A DNA stretch of 64,000 bases, from NCBI GenBank assembly GCA_037389465.1, contig JAZARR010000153.1:2341001-2405000 (forward strand), read 5' to 3'. Positions 52,424-64,000 of this stretch are shown here, piece by piece. A program made the position numbers and the translations under genes. Numbering within the stretch: the stretch's first letter is position 1; each line of letters begins with the position of its first letter. The stretch is from Baylisascaris procyonis. Its lineage: Eukaryota > Nematoda > Chromadorea > Rhabditida > Ascarididae. Below the pieces are notes generated by a model that searched no databases, was not told where the DNA came from, and saw only the letters and a list, made by a program, of their open reading frames with translations.

Positions 52424-55400
52424 TCGCCGATGAAGAATATTGCAACGCTCTGAAAAACAGCTTGTGAAAAATATTGCATAATGTCGTCCACCACTCCACA
52501 TGATGTATTCCCCAGTCTTCCTACAACAGTCCACATCCTCTGAATTTATTTGGCGAACACGTAACATTTCCCTCCATAATCCCCCTCCCAATTGAAAAAT
52601 TGAAGAAACTTTGGGAGATGATACATGAGAAATAGCTTATGATAATGCGCCATTCTCATATCTCCATATCATGCTGCCTTTGTTTACATGTTCACGTGTG
52701 TTGCTGTGATATTCTACAGTTTACATTATTCAGTGCATTTTAGTTTCTTGCCACGAAAATAAACTTTTTCTCAGCAATCTCCTCTCTCTTTCCACTCAAT
52801 AACTCCTCCAGGAAAACCACTTTGAAATTTGCAGCTCTGGAAGTGAATAGGACGATTCGACGAAGAAATTTCCCTTTGAAACATTTTGGAGACTTTTTTA
52901 TCACTCATCACAAATCGAAACAACTTCTTTGCAGGATAAACGTCGAATTTGGGCAAGGCTTATGCTAACACACAATGATGCATATTTGGAAGACCAGCAA
53001 ATCGCGCAGATGGATATCTTTACATGAAATAAAACATAATTGACCGCATGCCTAGCAATCGATGGGGAATAAACCTTAGAAAGGATACGATGCAAGGGAA
53101 TGAGCAATGGATTCATGCAGTGATGCATATGTCAGTTAGCTTCATGAAATGAAATAGCCACAAAGTTGTGCATCGTCGATTATATTATATGGTATGAGTT
53201 GCAACACTGTTCCCAGTCTTTATATCAAATGTTAACAGAACAGCAGTTGGCAGAAATTTTTTTTGCAGAGTATTTCCAGTATAAGTTCGGGAGTACATGT
53301 TAAGAGGGCTGTCCATATTCCTCTTTAGTCTGGTCAATGCTGCTAAGTGCTAAGCAAATAGACAAAGAAGTATTATTGGGTATATATAGAAAACGTTGAA
53401 TACTGCTTGAGCAAGGAAATGAGAAAATACATGAAGAAATGTACTATGACTATAGAAAAGGCAAGGAAGATATATAAAAGCGAAAAATCACTAAAAACGC
53501 GAAGGGAGCGTATCAAGATTATACAGAAATCGGAAAACATAAATGAAAGGAATCAATGAGAATATTTAAAACGAAAAGGAAGGAAAATTTAGTAAAAGAA
53601 GGAAAAAAGAACGAGGAAATGCCACAAGAAATAGTCACTATTAGAAACGGCTCCAAAGCGAGATCTAGTGGTATGGATATGAATGATAATTGTAAAATCC
53701 ACTCCTCTCAGTTTTTTCTGTCCCTTACCAACATGTTTCGTCGAACACATGAAAGAGGATGGTATTATTTGAGATTCATTCATCATAAACGGTATGCGAT
53801 AAAGCTTTTAATGCGTGGAACGGTTGTGATAGTTCGTTTGAGTATGATTTCCACTGAAAGGTCAATCCTCTACAGAAGAATATGTTTGAGGCAAGAATAT
53901 TGCCAATAGGCATGCAGTAGTCGCATTCAGGCGTTGTTCACACCCACACCCATTTTCTACGATTGAAATTTGAAGACACGTGAATGAACGTTGCTTGTAC
54001 TTTCGGATTGTTTTTGATACTAGATGAGCATTCCATCGAAATATAACGTGTTTGGATGAGAAAAACTTCAAATAAACAATATCGTACATCAAAGACTACT
54101 TATCACGTGCTACAGTGCTATTCTACGCTTAATAAAGCAAACTACTCATTGCTGTAAGATGTTTATTTGCTATTGGCAATAGCCTAAAATATAGCAAACA
54201 AATACGCTATCAGCAGGATATTCCCTCCTATTGTCGGAGAGTTGACAATAGTGAAAACTCGAGAAAAAAAGAAACGGTTAAGATAATAGCGCTAAAAGTC
54301 GACGAATTTCTCGAGAAATTATGGAAAGCATTGAGTGCTGTCGATCAAATATTCGTTCGATTGCACTTTTGCTTTCATTGTCAACACTTCTACGAAACGC
54401 ATAAAAGAAAAAATGTTAGAAAAAAAAAATAAACGAAGCAAGCTCTACAAAAAGATTGCGTATAACATTTTTGTGTACTATTAATTCAATATTCCATAAA
54501 CTCTGACATAAAAACGTGGAAATCTTTGAATGATTCGATATAAAGAAGATGCAAAAATCTCCTAAACGTCACCGAAATATCGAAAGACGATCGTTGTGTT
54601 TGGTGCGTGCAACTGCAAGAACGGTAAAGTTATCGTTGAGATGTTTTCAACGAATGTTGTACGTTAAACAAAGAGAAGGAATTGTGAATAGGCATACATA
54701 TACTCACATGAGTAATCGTTTTCTTTTCGGCTCAAACCCATACTCGAGAGCTCCATTTGACAATAAACGTTTCGTGCGCATGATCACTCACTACAGTCCT
54801 GACAACGAGAGAATTCGCGATTTGCTGTAAATATGTTGATAGAAAATACGCTTTGATAATGTTTCATCGAAAGAAATAACTTCTTACTAATTTTTGCGCT
54901 ATAAATCCTTGATTGAAAGTAATGTGAAGAGTACATTCAAGGATGACAAACTTCTCGACCCATCGGATACTTCGTCAACGAAACATTTTCACAAATGGAA
55001 TCGGTAAATGTGGATGCAGAATCAACATCAATAAAATATTAGTGCCTACTTTCGTTAGCTTCTCAAATCATTTAGATCGAAGCTGGCAGATTAGGAGCTA
55101 ATTAGAAAACACAGATCATAAGTGCAACAAGCAAGAGCAATGAGGTCAACCAGTATTACTGAAAGCACAAAGAAGCGTAGCTAAGTGAGGCTTAGGTATT
55201 CGTTCACCTTAAGTGCTCTCATTTTTTTACCGCTATCCACTAAGCGTTTCAAGTGTTTTTCTCTAAGAGAGTGTTTGTTTGATTGTGGCATTCATTCTCG
55301 AAGAATTGTCCATCTTTGTGCGAACTATGCAATACACAACGATGAGTGCAAACAGCAACATCGAATGAGTGAGTACCTCTTAAAGAAACGAATCATCTGT

Positions 55401-57595
55401 TCTTAACAAAAGGAAATAAACACTTCTATTGTCCCACAAATCTTCAAATAATAAAAATGTGAAGATTATGCTCAAAAAGATCTGCAGTGCATATATTTCT
55501 TTTACTTCAAATAGTGATGAACGACTTACAGTGGATTTTAAACTCAGTGAGTCGACATCAATTTCAGCAGGACACTGCAAAACACAATTCTCCTTAAGCT
55601 CCGATTGGACGAAACCTAAGAATCGCCAGTTCCCTCAAGCACGACTTCAAGTCTGGCAACCTCCTCGTTTACCGATGGAGAGAGGAAGTGCTCAATGGAG
55701 GTCCAACACTATTTGTATGTGGATTGGAGGGCGTACATATATATATGCATGGGCAGACATTAGTAGGTTGACGATGCACACAAAATGACAGCAACGCTCT
55801 ATAGAGGCGGTCGCCAATCACTCGGCGAGGAAATACCTTCGAATCGCATTAGCCAAAGAACTGGCATGCGTGCAAATTTCGGTGCGCAAAACCGCATTAC
55901 GACTAATAAAGCATCAATAAAGTTGTATGTGACATTTAATATGCATACTCCCCCATCCCCTCTTATATTCACAAACAGCCATGTTATTTGGTCGATATAA
56001 AAAGTGCAAAATATGGTGAAACAAGTTTTTTGGTTGTGAATTCCAATCAAATAAACAAAAAGATTCTATCGAACGAACAAACACTGAATTGATGAATGCA
56101 GCAAGCTTGCAAAAATATTACACTTAAAAAAGAAATTGAAATAACTAAAGAAATGGAGCTAATTTAAGTACCTTGAACAAATATATGAAACACCATGAGA
56201 AAATTAGTGCAAAAATAAAGAAAAATGCTCGCTCATATAATAACATTCAATTAGCTGGCTAATGACGGTAGATTTCGACCAAACATTCACTGAGAATGAT
56301 CAGAATCTCAGGTCGACGAAAGTGGCAAAACGTAAATGGATTAAATGAAGACGATCAACAAGCAAGCATTCGAGTTTACTGAGTTAGAAATCGCATTACA
56401 AATATTTTCTGCATTTATTTCCGCTTTTTCCATTAACGAGTGACATTCATTAGCCTTTCACCTGAATCCTTCATAGGCAGGATGGGCTTTTAACATAGTA
56501 TGGTTTGCGATGACAGGGATGTTGTACTTATGAAGACATTTCGCAACTATTCGTTGCCTGAAGAATTTGCTTGCCTCCCGCACTTCTCATCGGTTACACA
56601 TCTTACTCCCCAACAGATTTTCTCTCATATTTGACGCTCACCAACATCCGCTTGCTTTACCTGGTTTGTGACTAAAATAAAGATCAATCTGACGTGCAAA
56701 AAAGGCTGATTTAAATTCTGGAAGCATTTTGCTTGCTTTCGTAGCATTCACTACTTTTTTATTCTATCTAAGCGTTCTTAAGACTCAACTAAAGGAATTT
56801 CTTGCATGAACGTTGATGTGTTGACTGCGAGTTCACAATAGAAATAATTGCAGTGGATGTTTGATGGTTGGACATATGCTTTTTTCGGCTTCATCAACGA
56901 CGTCATATTTGTCCCATGGATTGAGGATCTCGTCGCCAAAGAGCACTGTATTTAGCAGAAAACTCTTCACTCGAAACTCGCGAAAAAACGAAATACAGCT
57001 TATTGACGTTAAATCCGTTCAAATATCATGCAGTTTTCCTTACTTGCCTCTTCCTTTACAGTTCAGTCATATATACAACGCCCCCTGCCTATAGTGACTA
57101 TAAGTAGTCGCTTCAGTTGATCCCAAATATCTAGCTGTCGGATATGCGGAGAACTGTGAGCGAAAAGTCGAAGCAGATCCTTCGAAGGTAAAAGATCTAC
57201 AACTTCATCTTCGCCAATGTTTCCGGGTGATGCTTCGCTTGCCTCCTCATTCAGACCAGTGAACTTCTTTAAAAAGGAAATTTATGTCGCCTTTGTAGAA
57301 AAAAATCCTACAAGATTCCGACGTTATCACCTAATGATATCCCTAGCCAGACCTACGTTCGTTCTCAAATCATCCACAAAGCCCTTGCTAATGCTGACGC
57401 GCCCAGCCAACTGCATTGCTCACATATCAAGCTAGCTAATGTCGCGCCGTACACTAAGGACTTCTTGAATGACATTTAATTGGGTCATCCGATAGAACGA
57501 ATGGAACCACCTAATCAGAAAATTACTCCACACAGAGAAGTCCCAATGGGCTACATGGAGACATTTTTTTCTAGAGCACTTTTTACATGCAATAA

Positions 57596-57707
<112 letters not shown>

Positions 57708-58427
57708 GGTTAGAGGATGATAAGAATTGAAAGTGGAAGCGTGGTGAAACAGTGCTTTTGTTTTAGATTCAAGCATCCTAGGAACTTAGTGGATTTATTC
57801 CACCCCATCAACTCATATAAAACTGTTCATTCCGTGGAAACTCCAAACTTCAATAAGGTTTCCGTTTCTGCATCATCCAGCATATTGTCTATTCCATCTT
57901 TGCTCATACTTGCATGAGGTCTGCATTTGCCTCGAAAAATTTTTCTTTCTTTTCTTTTCTTAAATTCGTTTTCCCGGTGCACCATATTCATCTGGGTCTA
58001 TACTAGCGTTATGCGCATAAACGACTTCGTGCCAGTATTATCTCAATACAACACTCACCGTTTTTGATATATTGATCATATTTTCTTTATAAAACTTTCA
58101 AAAGAGAATCGGAATTAAAAGCTTAAAGCTTTTCCACCTATTAGCTAATTGCAACCTTCACAAATACTGCACTCTAACACACTGGAATTACTTCCTCGAA
58201 TCTACTATCATTTTATTCAAATAAAGTGCGTTGTTCCTGCTGAATCAAGAGCACTATGCCAACTGCTTGGCTATACATTTCGCTTTTGCGGTCAGCATAT
58301 CTATTTGTGTATTTATGACTATTCTCTTTATGAGGATACAACTTACCGACTCCATCGATTCTAACTATCATAGTAATTGCTCTTTCGGTTTTTCCATTTT
58401 CATGTAATTTTTCGCTACCTTTGCACT

Positions 58428-58580
58428 ATGGACAAAAGACTTGACGTAGTTCAGTGCGTTTCAGAGTATCACGATGAAATTGTCAAGGAGAATATTATAA
58501 CTGAAGTATTCGATGAAATGGAATATGATTCGACAGATTCGATCACAAGTACAATCACCAGTAGTCTGCATTGGCCCTGA
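58428..58580 (+). CDS. 50-codon acidic open frame, doubtful
   Basis: The ATG frame encodes a short, mostly acidic peptide (KRLDVVQCVSEYHDEIVKEN, later EVFDEMEYDSTDS). Its composition is plausible for an exon, but no strong splice or polyadenylation context is seen. Confidence 0.2.
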   Translation: MDKRLDVVQCVSEYHDEIVKENIITEVFDEMEYDSTDSITSTITSSLHWP

Positions 58581-61376
58581 ACGACTCAGTAGGAGCAAAA
58601 AGTGGGAGAATTGAAATTTGGGTGAAATTGAACATAGAATAAGGTGAAAATACCGTAACTACGGTAGAAATTGCTGCTCATTTGATGCGGGCTTTTACAT
58701 GGTGACTTATGATTGCGTGCTTTGAGTCAATTCGCAAATTGGTAGCTTATGAGTATAAACGAAATTAACCGAGGACTCAAAGAAGTAATCTCGCAATCGC
58801 TCTATAGATATATAACTTGCTTAACTAAACGACACAAATACCAAATATATGGAAATCATTGTTGCAACAACATCATTTTGGCTATTGCAACATTCGTATT
58901 TGCAAACGCCATACTTTCAGTCGTTCAATGAAATCTCTATTTTAATATAAGCAACGAATAAATCTCTATTTAAAATCAGTTATAACAACTGAAGAAATTC
59001 TTTTTTTTTTAATTTATGGCGTTACAACTGAAATTATTGGTTTCATTAGAGGCTACACTTCTCGCAGTAAATGATTTTCAAAAGACGACTTTATCGCATT
59101 AAAAAAAAATATACTTTGTCCATCTATTTGAAGGAAGTTATACGCATATTTGCTTCTGTTTATGTTGAAATTCGATTCTGATGCTAATACTAATTCAGCA
59201 GATCTGCTGGAAATAGAAATGAAACGAAATTAAATCAAATAAAGCAACGACTTCAAATGAGATCTGCAATGCCGATAAAAATAGGCAAGAAGCAATAAGT
59301 GTTTTTTTTTGTGACACATTAAGAACAATCTAATACATAAGATGATTCCACGACAGCAATAGGTGTTCGCTGTCTTTGGTGAACTTTACGATGAATTCTA
59401 TGCTCTGAAGTGCTTAGCATAAGCGTTCTTTTCAGAGAATATCCACTTCCTTAAATCCACCTTCCAGTATATCCAAAGAGGAAATTTTCTATGGAAAAGT
59501 AGCACATGAATGAAGCATGAAATAATTAACAAAATTTTACTCATTGTGTCCGTTTCTTAACGATTAACTTCTGCAAACATTGAAGTGCACTATAGAAAAG
59601 TAAAATAAACTTCTTTCAAAGAATTCATATCTCCATGAGTATAGAAATATCGCGCAGACATCATTATCGATATGGATACGAGTGAAGCACTTCGGAAGAG
59701 ACAAATCATCCATATGAATAGAAGCGATATGAAATACAATTGAGCAGTTTAATTGCGAAGACTCTTTCAACTATCTCTGCAGAGAAATAATTGCGTTCTT
59801 CTTATTCATGACGTAGCTTTTCAGTGAACAATTTGTAAATTCAACCAAATCACTTAATTTTACTTACAAATCAGTTAGATTGTATCTTTTCGAATGCTTT
59901 TGGGGTCTTTTGTCATTTTTTGTTCCTTTCCTATTCCTAGCTTCCTTCGCCGCACTCCATTCTAACTATTGAAAATGATATGCACACATATACACTTCGT
60001 TAGTTTTATACAGACAATACAGTCGAATGAGATTCTTTCATAATATTGCATATGAAAGATTTTCCATACTTCACAAAAAATACAACACTTATATTGTCTA
60101 ATATTGTGTTGTAACTGCAAATATGTTGCCCTGTTATCGAATACAAAAAAAAGAGCTTTTAGGGGAATTCAAATATTGCTCAATTTTCTCTCGAACAGCA
60201 ATTGTAATGCCTTGGCTAATAGGAATTCTTTTTTTTTTTGTATTTCTGTTTGACTGGTATGTTTTTAGTCGACCGAAATAGTCGCGCTATGTTATTTCGA
60301 CGGTACAATAAAACCGGTACATAGGAATACAAATCTAGTTTTTGTTGTCCACTTTGTGGAACATTCCATTAGAAACATCTAATGATGCTATTTCAATAAA
60401 AACTCTGGCCGCATGCCATTACATTTCATCAATCGTAAACTACATCAACCATAATTTCAGTAATGGGCACATTAGCTAGATTATGTTAGAAAATTTCATA
60501 CCAAAAATTGTAAGAAAAAAAAATTCGTTCAAAATTTCACTTTCGTTGATTTGATTCGATCAAAAAAGTGAGGAATTTTCATCAAATAGAATACAGGTTA
60601 AGAAATCGCCTAAAATTTGCATCAAATAATCAAAAAGCCTAATCAACTAAGTGCTGTTACTTTTCATCCCATCTAAGGTGGTTATAAATGCGCATATCTC
60701 CAGAAATAAAATCATGAAATATATCACTTTCATGAACATCAAATGTGTTAATGAGAATATGCTTGGAATGTGAAATAACCGCTCAATATTGATGATTAAT
60801 AACTTGAATGCAATCGAGGAAGACGGGTTCGATCTGTATTTCAGAATACGAGTTCTTTAAAACAAGAGGTTGAACATGTAAAAATGGGTGGAAATAGTCT
60901 AAAAGTGCAACGATGTGCTTTTCCATTTGCGCTGATTAAATTAACTCGATTCGAGAAGCTTTTAACAAATAACAAAGCATTCGCAGTAATGCATTTGTAC
61001 TTTTATAGAATTGAGAGCGCGCAGGAATTGTCTATAAAAGACTCGCTTCCAGGTGCTCTCCCAAATTTGGAAGCTCATTATGGTGACGGTTATGCCTTTG
61101 GGTGTTCGTATGTTTCTGTCTGCCTCCCTAGTAGTTTGAGCTTTTCATCCTCTGAAGCTACAAATATAAAATTGGTTGGAGTAGTCTGCATCATGTTTCA
61201 TTTTCTGAAAAAGGGTCCGAAGCAATCATACGAGAAAATAGAACAATCTGCAAGACGATAATCTGCTCGTTATCCCACTCGTTTTCATATTTCATATTCA
61301 CAGGATCAGGCTACATGAAACTTTACCAAAGAAAGTTTCATAGCAATGATCTGCAAGAGCGTCCGAATGAGTTGAA

Positions 61377-61727
61377 TTAGGAAGATATTGTTACACATTG
61401 TTTACTGGTTATAGATAAACTTTGAAAATTTCCCTTAGGTGAATTGGATGCAAGAGTACACATCTTCACATGCAGTCTTCTGGCATAGTTCTTAATTGGT
61501 TTAACTGCCATATCCGCTCCTGTAATCGTGCTTATCACATTGACAAGCCATTCAATAATTACATTGTTCAATAAACCACCAAAAAATAATCGAAGGTTAA
61601 CTTTCTTTCGGTTGCTTCCACTGATCCCAGATAGAATAATAGTGGCCAGATTTGGGTTAACCAATCTCCAAAATCCCCTTCTAATTAACGGCTTTGTCAT
61701 TACAGCTCGAAGGCAATTAAATATCAA
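61377..61727 (-). CDS. 116-codon open frame, unidentified
   Basis: The frame contains SGISGSNRKKVNLRLFFGG and WLVNVISTITGADM, a mixed hydrophobic and basic composition that looks better than chance. It lies about 700 bp beyond the 3' end of the small gene at 62443-63541 on the same strand, so a link is possible but not shown. No clear acceptor opens it. Confidence 0.2.
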   Translation of the reverse strand: MIFNCLRAVMTKPLIRRGFWRLVNPNLATIILSGISGSNRKKVNLRLFFGGLLNNVIIEWLVNVISTITGADMAVKPIKNYARRLHVKMCTLASNSPKGNFQSLSITSKQCVTISS

Positions 61728-62442
61728 CGCTTAACGATAAACAGCAATCTCATATTCCACGATCATATTATCAATATTTTAAAGAAAATAAACATAAAGG
61801 CTTCTCTTAATCTGTGAGCATTCCCTTCCACAGATATATCTCTACTCGCTGAACTATTGACAATCACTGTTCGACCAATCCTCGAGTACATATGCATGTC
61901 TGAGCCCTTAAATGGCTACTCATTACCTAAACATGAATGCAAATATTCAAAGACGCTTCATTTTTGATTGTGCAGAAAACAGTAACATTTGTGGCTCTTA
62001 AACCACATCCAAAGAGTTGGTGCTCTAAACCTGCAGATGCTTGAGCTACATCCTCTTTGCTCTGATCTCTATACGGCATATAGCATTGTTTGTGAAAATG
62101 TTGACCTCTTTTTCGATGAAATCTTTGAATTATTCCTTATAAATGCCCCACGAACTCTTTTAGCTCGCTATTAACACATACAGAGTGAATGTGTTCAAAA
62201 ACTTTTCTCAAACAAGGTTGCGTACAGTGATGTTCAGGATGAAATCGTGAAAATGAAACCACTGAGTAATTTTAAGCAGAAAATCATATCTCTGCTACTA
62301 GAATTACTCCTCGAATAAGGGCATAAGCCTTATATCCCTCTCCTCTTCACTATCATTGTCGTTCATTTTTACCTAATCTTTTGTTATGTAAATAACTGGG
62401 GATACGAGCTCATCCTGAACTTAGCTTTATGCTCATAAAACC

Positions 62443-63541
62443 TCATTGCTGTAGATTTCGCAGTTTGCGAAGTGAAACTAAGAAAGTGGCATCTTCCTAC
62501 AGAGCAGACGTGAGGTCGCCGTGACTTGCCCTCACAGAAAAGTGTCAAAGAATATTAAAAAATATCAGGTGAAATATTTTTGCGTTATTACTGAAGAACT
62601 TGTTATGATGTTCTTAGAAAAAAAGAAGGGAATGGTGAATGGTACTCTCACAAAGAAGTTTTCGATGTGAAGAGTTTCATCGATAATCATTCTGTTCGAT
62701 GAGCGATCAGGATATCCTGGACGGTTTCTTTCTTGCCCTATCATAAGACTGGGGTTTTTCAGTACTTGAACAATAACCTTGTATAAAATTCGTTTTCGAG
62801 GCATTACATCAAAGAACTCAAGGCGTTTTATGGAAACGCCTCAATATGACCACATTGAATGCAGCACTGCACAAATCTTTTATGGCTAACAGGCTCTGGA
62901 ACTCCCCTCAGCCGAGGGCAGGAGGTCCCTCACAAATCATGCGGGCGAAATGAGCGTAAACTTCGGACGATTTGACCAGCATAGGCCTGTGCCCAACACT
63001 TAACGCATTTTGTCATTTGCGTTGATGAGTAGACTATGGTAATGTGCATAAATTCATGAGCGAATGACAAGTTTGTCATCAAAGCAACATTCTAAGCGCT
63101 TGACAGCAATGAGGCCAAGAAATTCATAAACAAAACATGAAGTGAGACATGACATTACTTCTGCTCACTTAATTCCTTCGTGGCGAGAAATTTTATGCTC
63201 GCAAGAGTTAAGTGAATTTCCTATGCAATTTGAGAACAGCCTTTCGAGTGCCTATTTTTCAGGAAATTCGTTTTAAAAAAAATTAAGAAATATCTGCAGA
63301 AAATTTCAAAATTCGTCAAAAACTATTCCAAAAATATACACTACGATGAAAAAGTACTCAATGATGAATGCTAAAATGCCGGAAGACTATTTTTTCTGTG
63401 AGGAAAAATTCGGCAGCATGCTTAATATGCGAAACACACTTAATAATGAGACGAAACTACTCGAATGTTAATTAAAGTAAAAGAAGAAACTTACTGCATG
63501 CAGATATCCTTGAAAATTTCATGCGGAGTGACGTGAACCAT
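62443..63541 (-). CDS. small 4-exon gene, 88 aa, family not recognised
   Basis: The exons are 63541-63495, 62986-62934, 62764-62652 and 62496-62443, totalling 267 nt and ending in TGA. Phases at the joins are 2, 1 and 0, all consistent. Donors are gtaagt, gtgagg and gtgaga; acceptors are caatttcag, gggcacag, ttgttcaag and gctctgtag. The ATG directly follows the first acceptor, which fits trans-splicing. The soluble, charged product starts MVHVTPHEIFKDICM. It continues with LVKSSEVYAHFARMI and a Pro/Arg-rich middle (RNRPGYPDRSSNR), and ends with an acidic-to-basic helix (EDATFLVSLRKLRNLQQ). I see no signal peptide or membrane span. Three exons are 54 nt or shorter, so simple frame scanning misses the gene. 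Exon 3 is part of a 79-codon open frame. Further exons to the right are possible. Confidence 0.5.
62821..62841. repeat. 8-bp hairpin in an intron
   Basis: aggcgttt pairs with aaacgcct around a 5-nt loop, inside intron 2 of the small gene. It shares the 13-mer aaggcgttttatg with the hairpin at 52.4 kb. Confidence 0.5.
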
Positions 63542-64000
63542 CTGAAATTGAAGAAAGATATTTTTAAGCAGCCATTTCAAACAGATAAAACAATGCTCAA
63601 ACGATGAAGCGTAGTTTATCATATCATTGAGTCATTATGGCAACGAGCATTCGCATTGCATTCAAAAATCAGTTGCAATCACTTGAAATCTCTCTAAAAA
63701 GTGGAAAGGAAAAGAAACAGGTGTATAAAAAGAAACAGGTATATAAACAAAGATTGAAGTGAAAGGGAAACGACGACAACAACATAAGCGCAACGCTATT
63801 CGTCCGATCCATTTATAGATGTGTGCAGGTGTAGACGCCTTCGTAACACTAAATGGATTCATGTGTAAACGAGAATTGAAAACAACATAGAAAATTCCGT
63901 TGAAAAGCTCGTAATAATCGCAGATTAGCCACTACTATTGTTCAGTTGACGTTAACAGCTCACCAATTCTCGCCTAACGATCAGATATTATACTCTTCAA

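Noticed and set aside
53556..53909. 117-codon plus-strand frame
   Set aside because: The first part is purine-rich low-complexity sequence. There is no motif or splice context.
60826..60838. gggttcgatctg as a tRNA B box
   Set aside because: The surroundings do not fold as a tRNA on either strand.
60884..61261. 125-codon ATG frame on the plus strand
   Set aside because: It is long for the region, but composition is ordinary, there are no motifs, no acceptor near the start and no polyadenylation signal. It is compatible with chance in AT-rich DNA.

Overview
The window looks like nuclear DNA of a nematode, most probably a rhabditid or strongylid worm. It is AT-rich. Genes are split by short introns with gtaag/gtgag donors and tttcag-type acceptors. 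Several start codons sit a few bases behind a tttcag-type site, as expected for spliced-leader trans-splicing. The best-resolved proteins have the layout of nematode families. I see no bacterial operons, tRNA or rRNA genes, or CRISPR arrays. All gene models below were spliced by hand, and names rest on motif recognition, not on a database search.

Region 1 (1-12.6 kb) holds two minus-strand copies of a membrane-anchored short-chain dehydrogenase/reductase gene of the retinol/steroid dehydrogenase type. The right copy (8.37-12.57 kb) is complete: six exons and 337 codons. The left copy (1.50-4.63 kb) shows the first four exons at identical boundaries, but exons 5 and 6 are not found before the window edge. 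Between them lies one cysteine-rich exon-like segment.

Region 2 (12.6-18.7 kb) has an unresolved pocket of coding-like DNA at 12.67-13.69 kb. It is followed by a clear five-exon plus-strand gene (15.41-18.55 kb) for a 289-residue multi-pass membrane protein with a polyadenylation signal.

Region 3 (18.7-39 kb) is mostly non-coding. It carries a candidate 38-codon microprotein gene (20.65 kb) and a minus-strand chain of six candidate exons whose phases all agree (32.73-26.89 kb). At 34.5-38.6 kb there is a cluster of protein-like frames on both strands, including a possibly frameshifted type II membrane protein.

Region 4 (39-62.4 kb) is gene-poor and AT-rich. A pocket at 43.36-45.19 kb has long open frames on both strands, and a few isolated open frames and repeats are scattered through the rest.

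Region 5 (62.4-63.55 kb) contains a small four-exon minus-strand gene model (88 codons). It is easy to miss because three of its four exons are 54 nt or shorter.

Only the two dehydrogenase copies share an evident function. They probably act on lipophilic alcohols or ketones such as retinoids or sterols at the endoplasmic reticulum. No multi-gene pathway or defence-type system could be supported.
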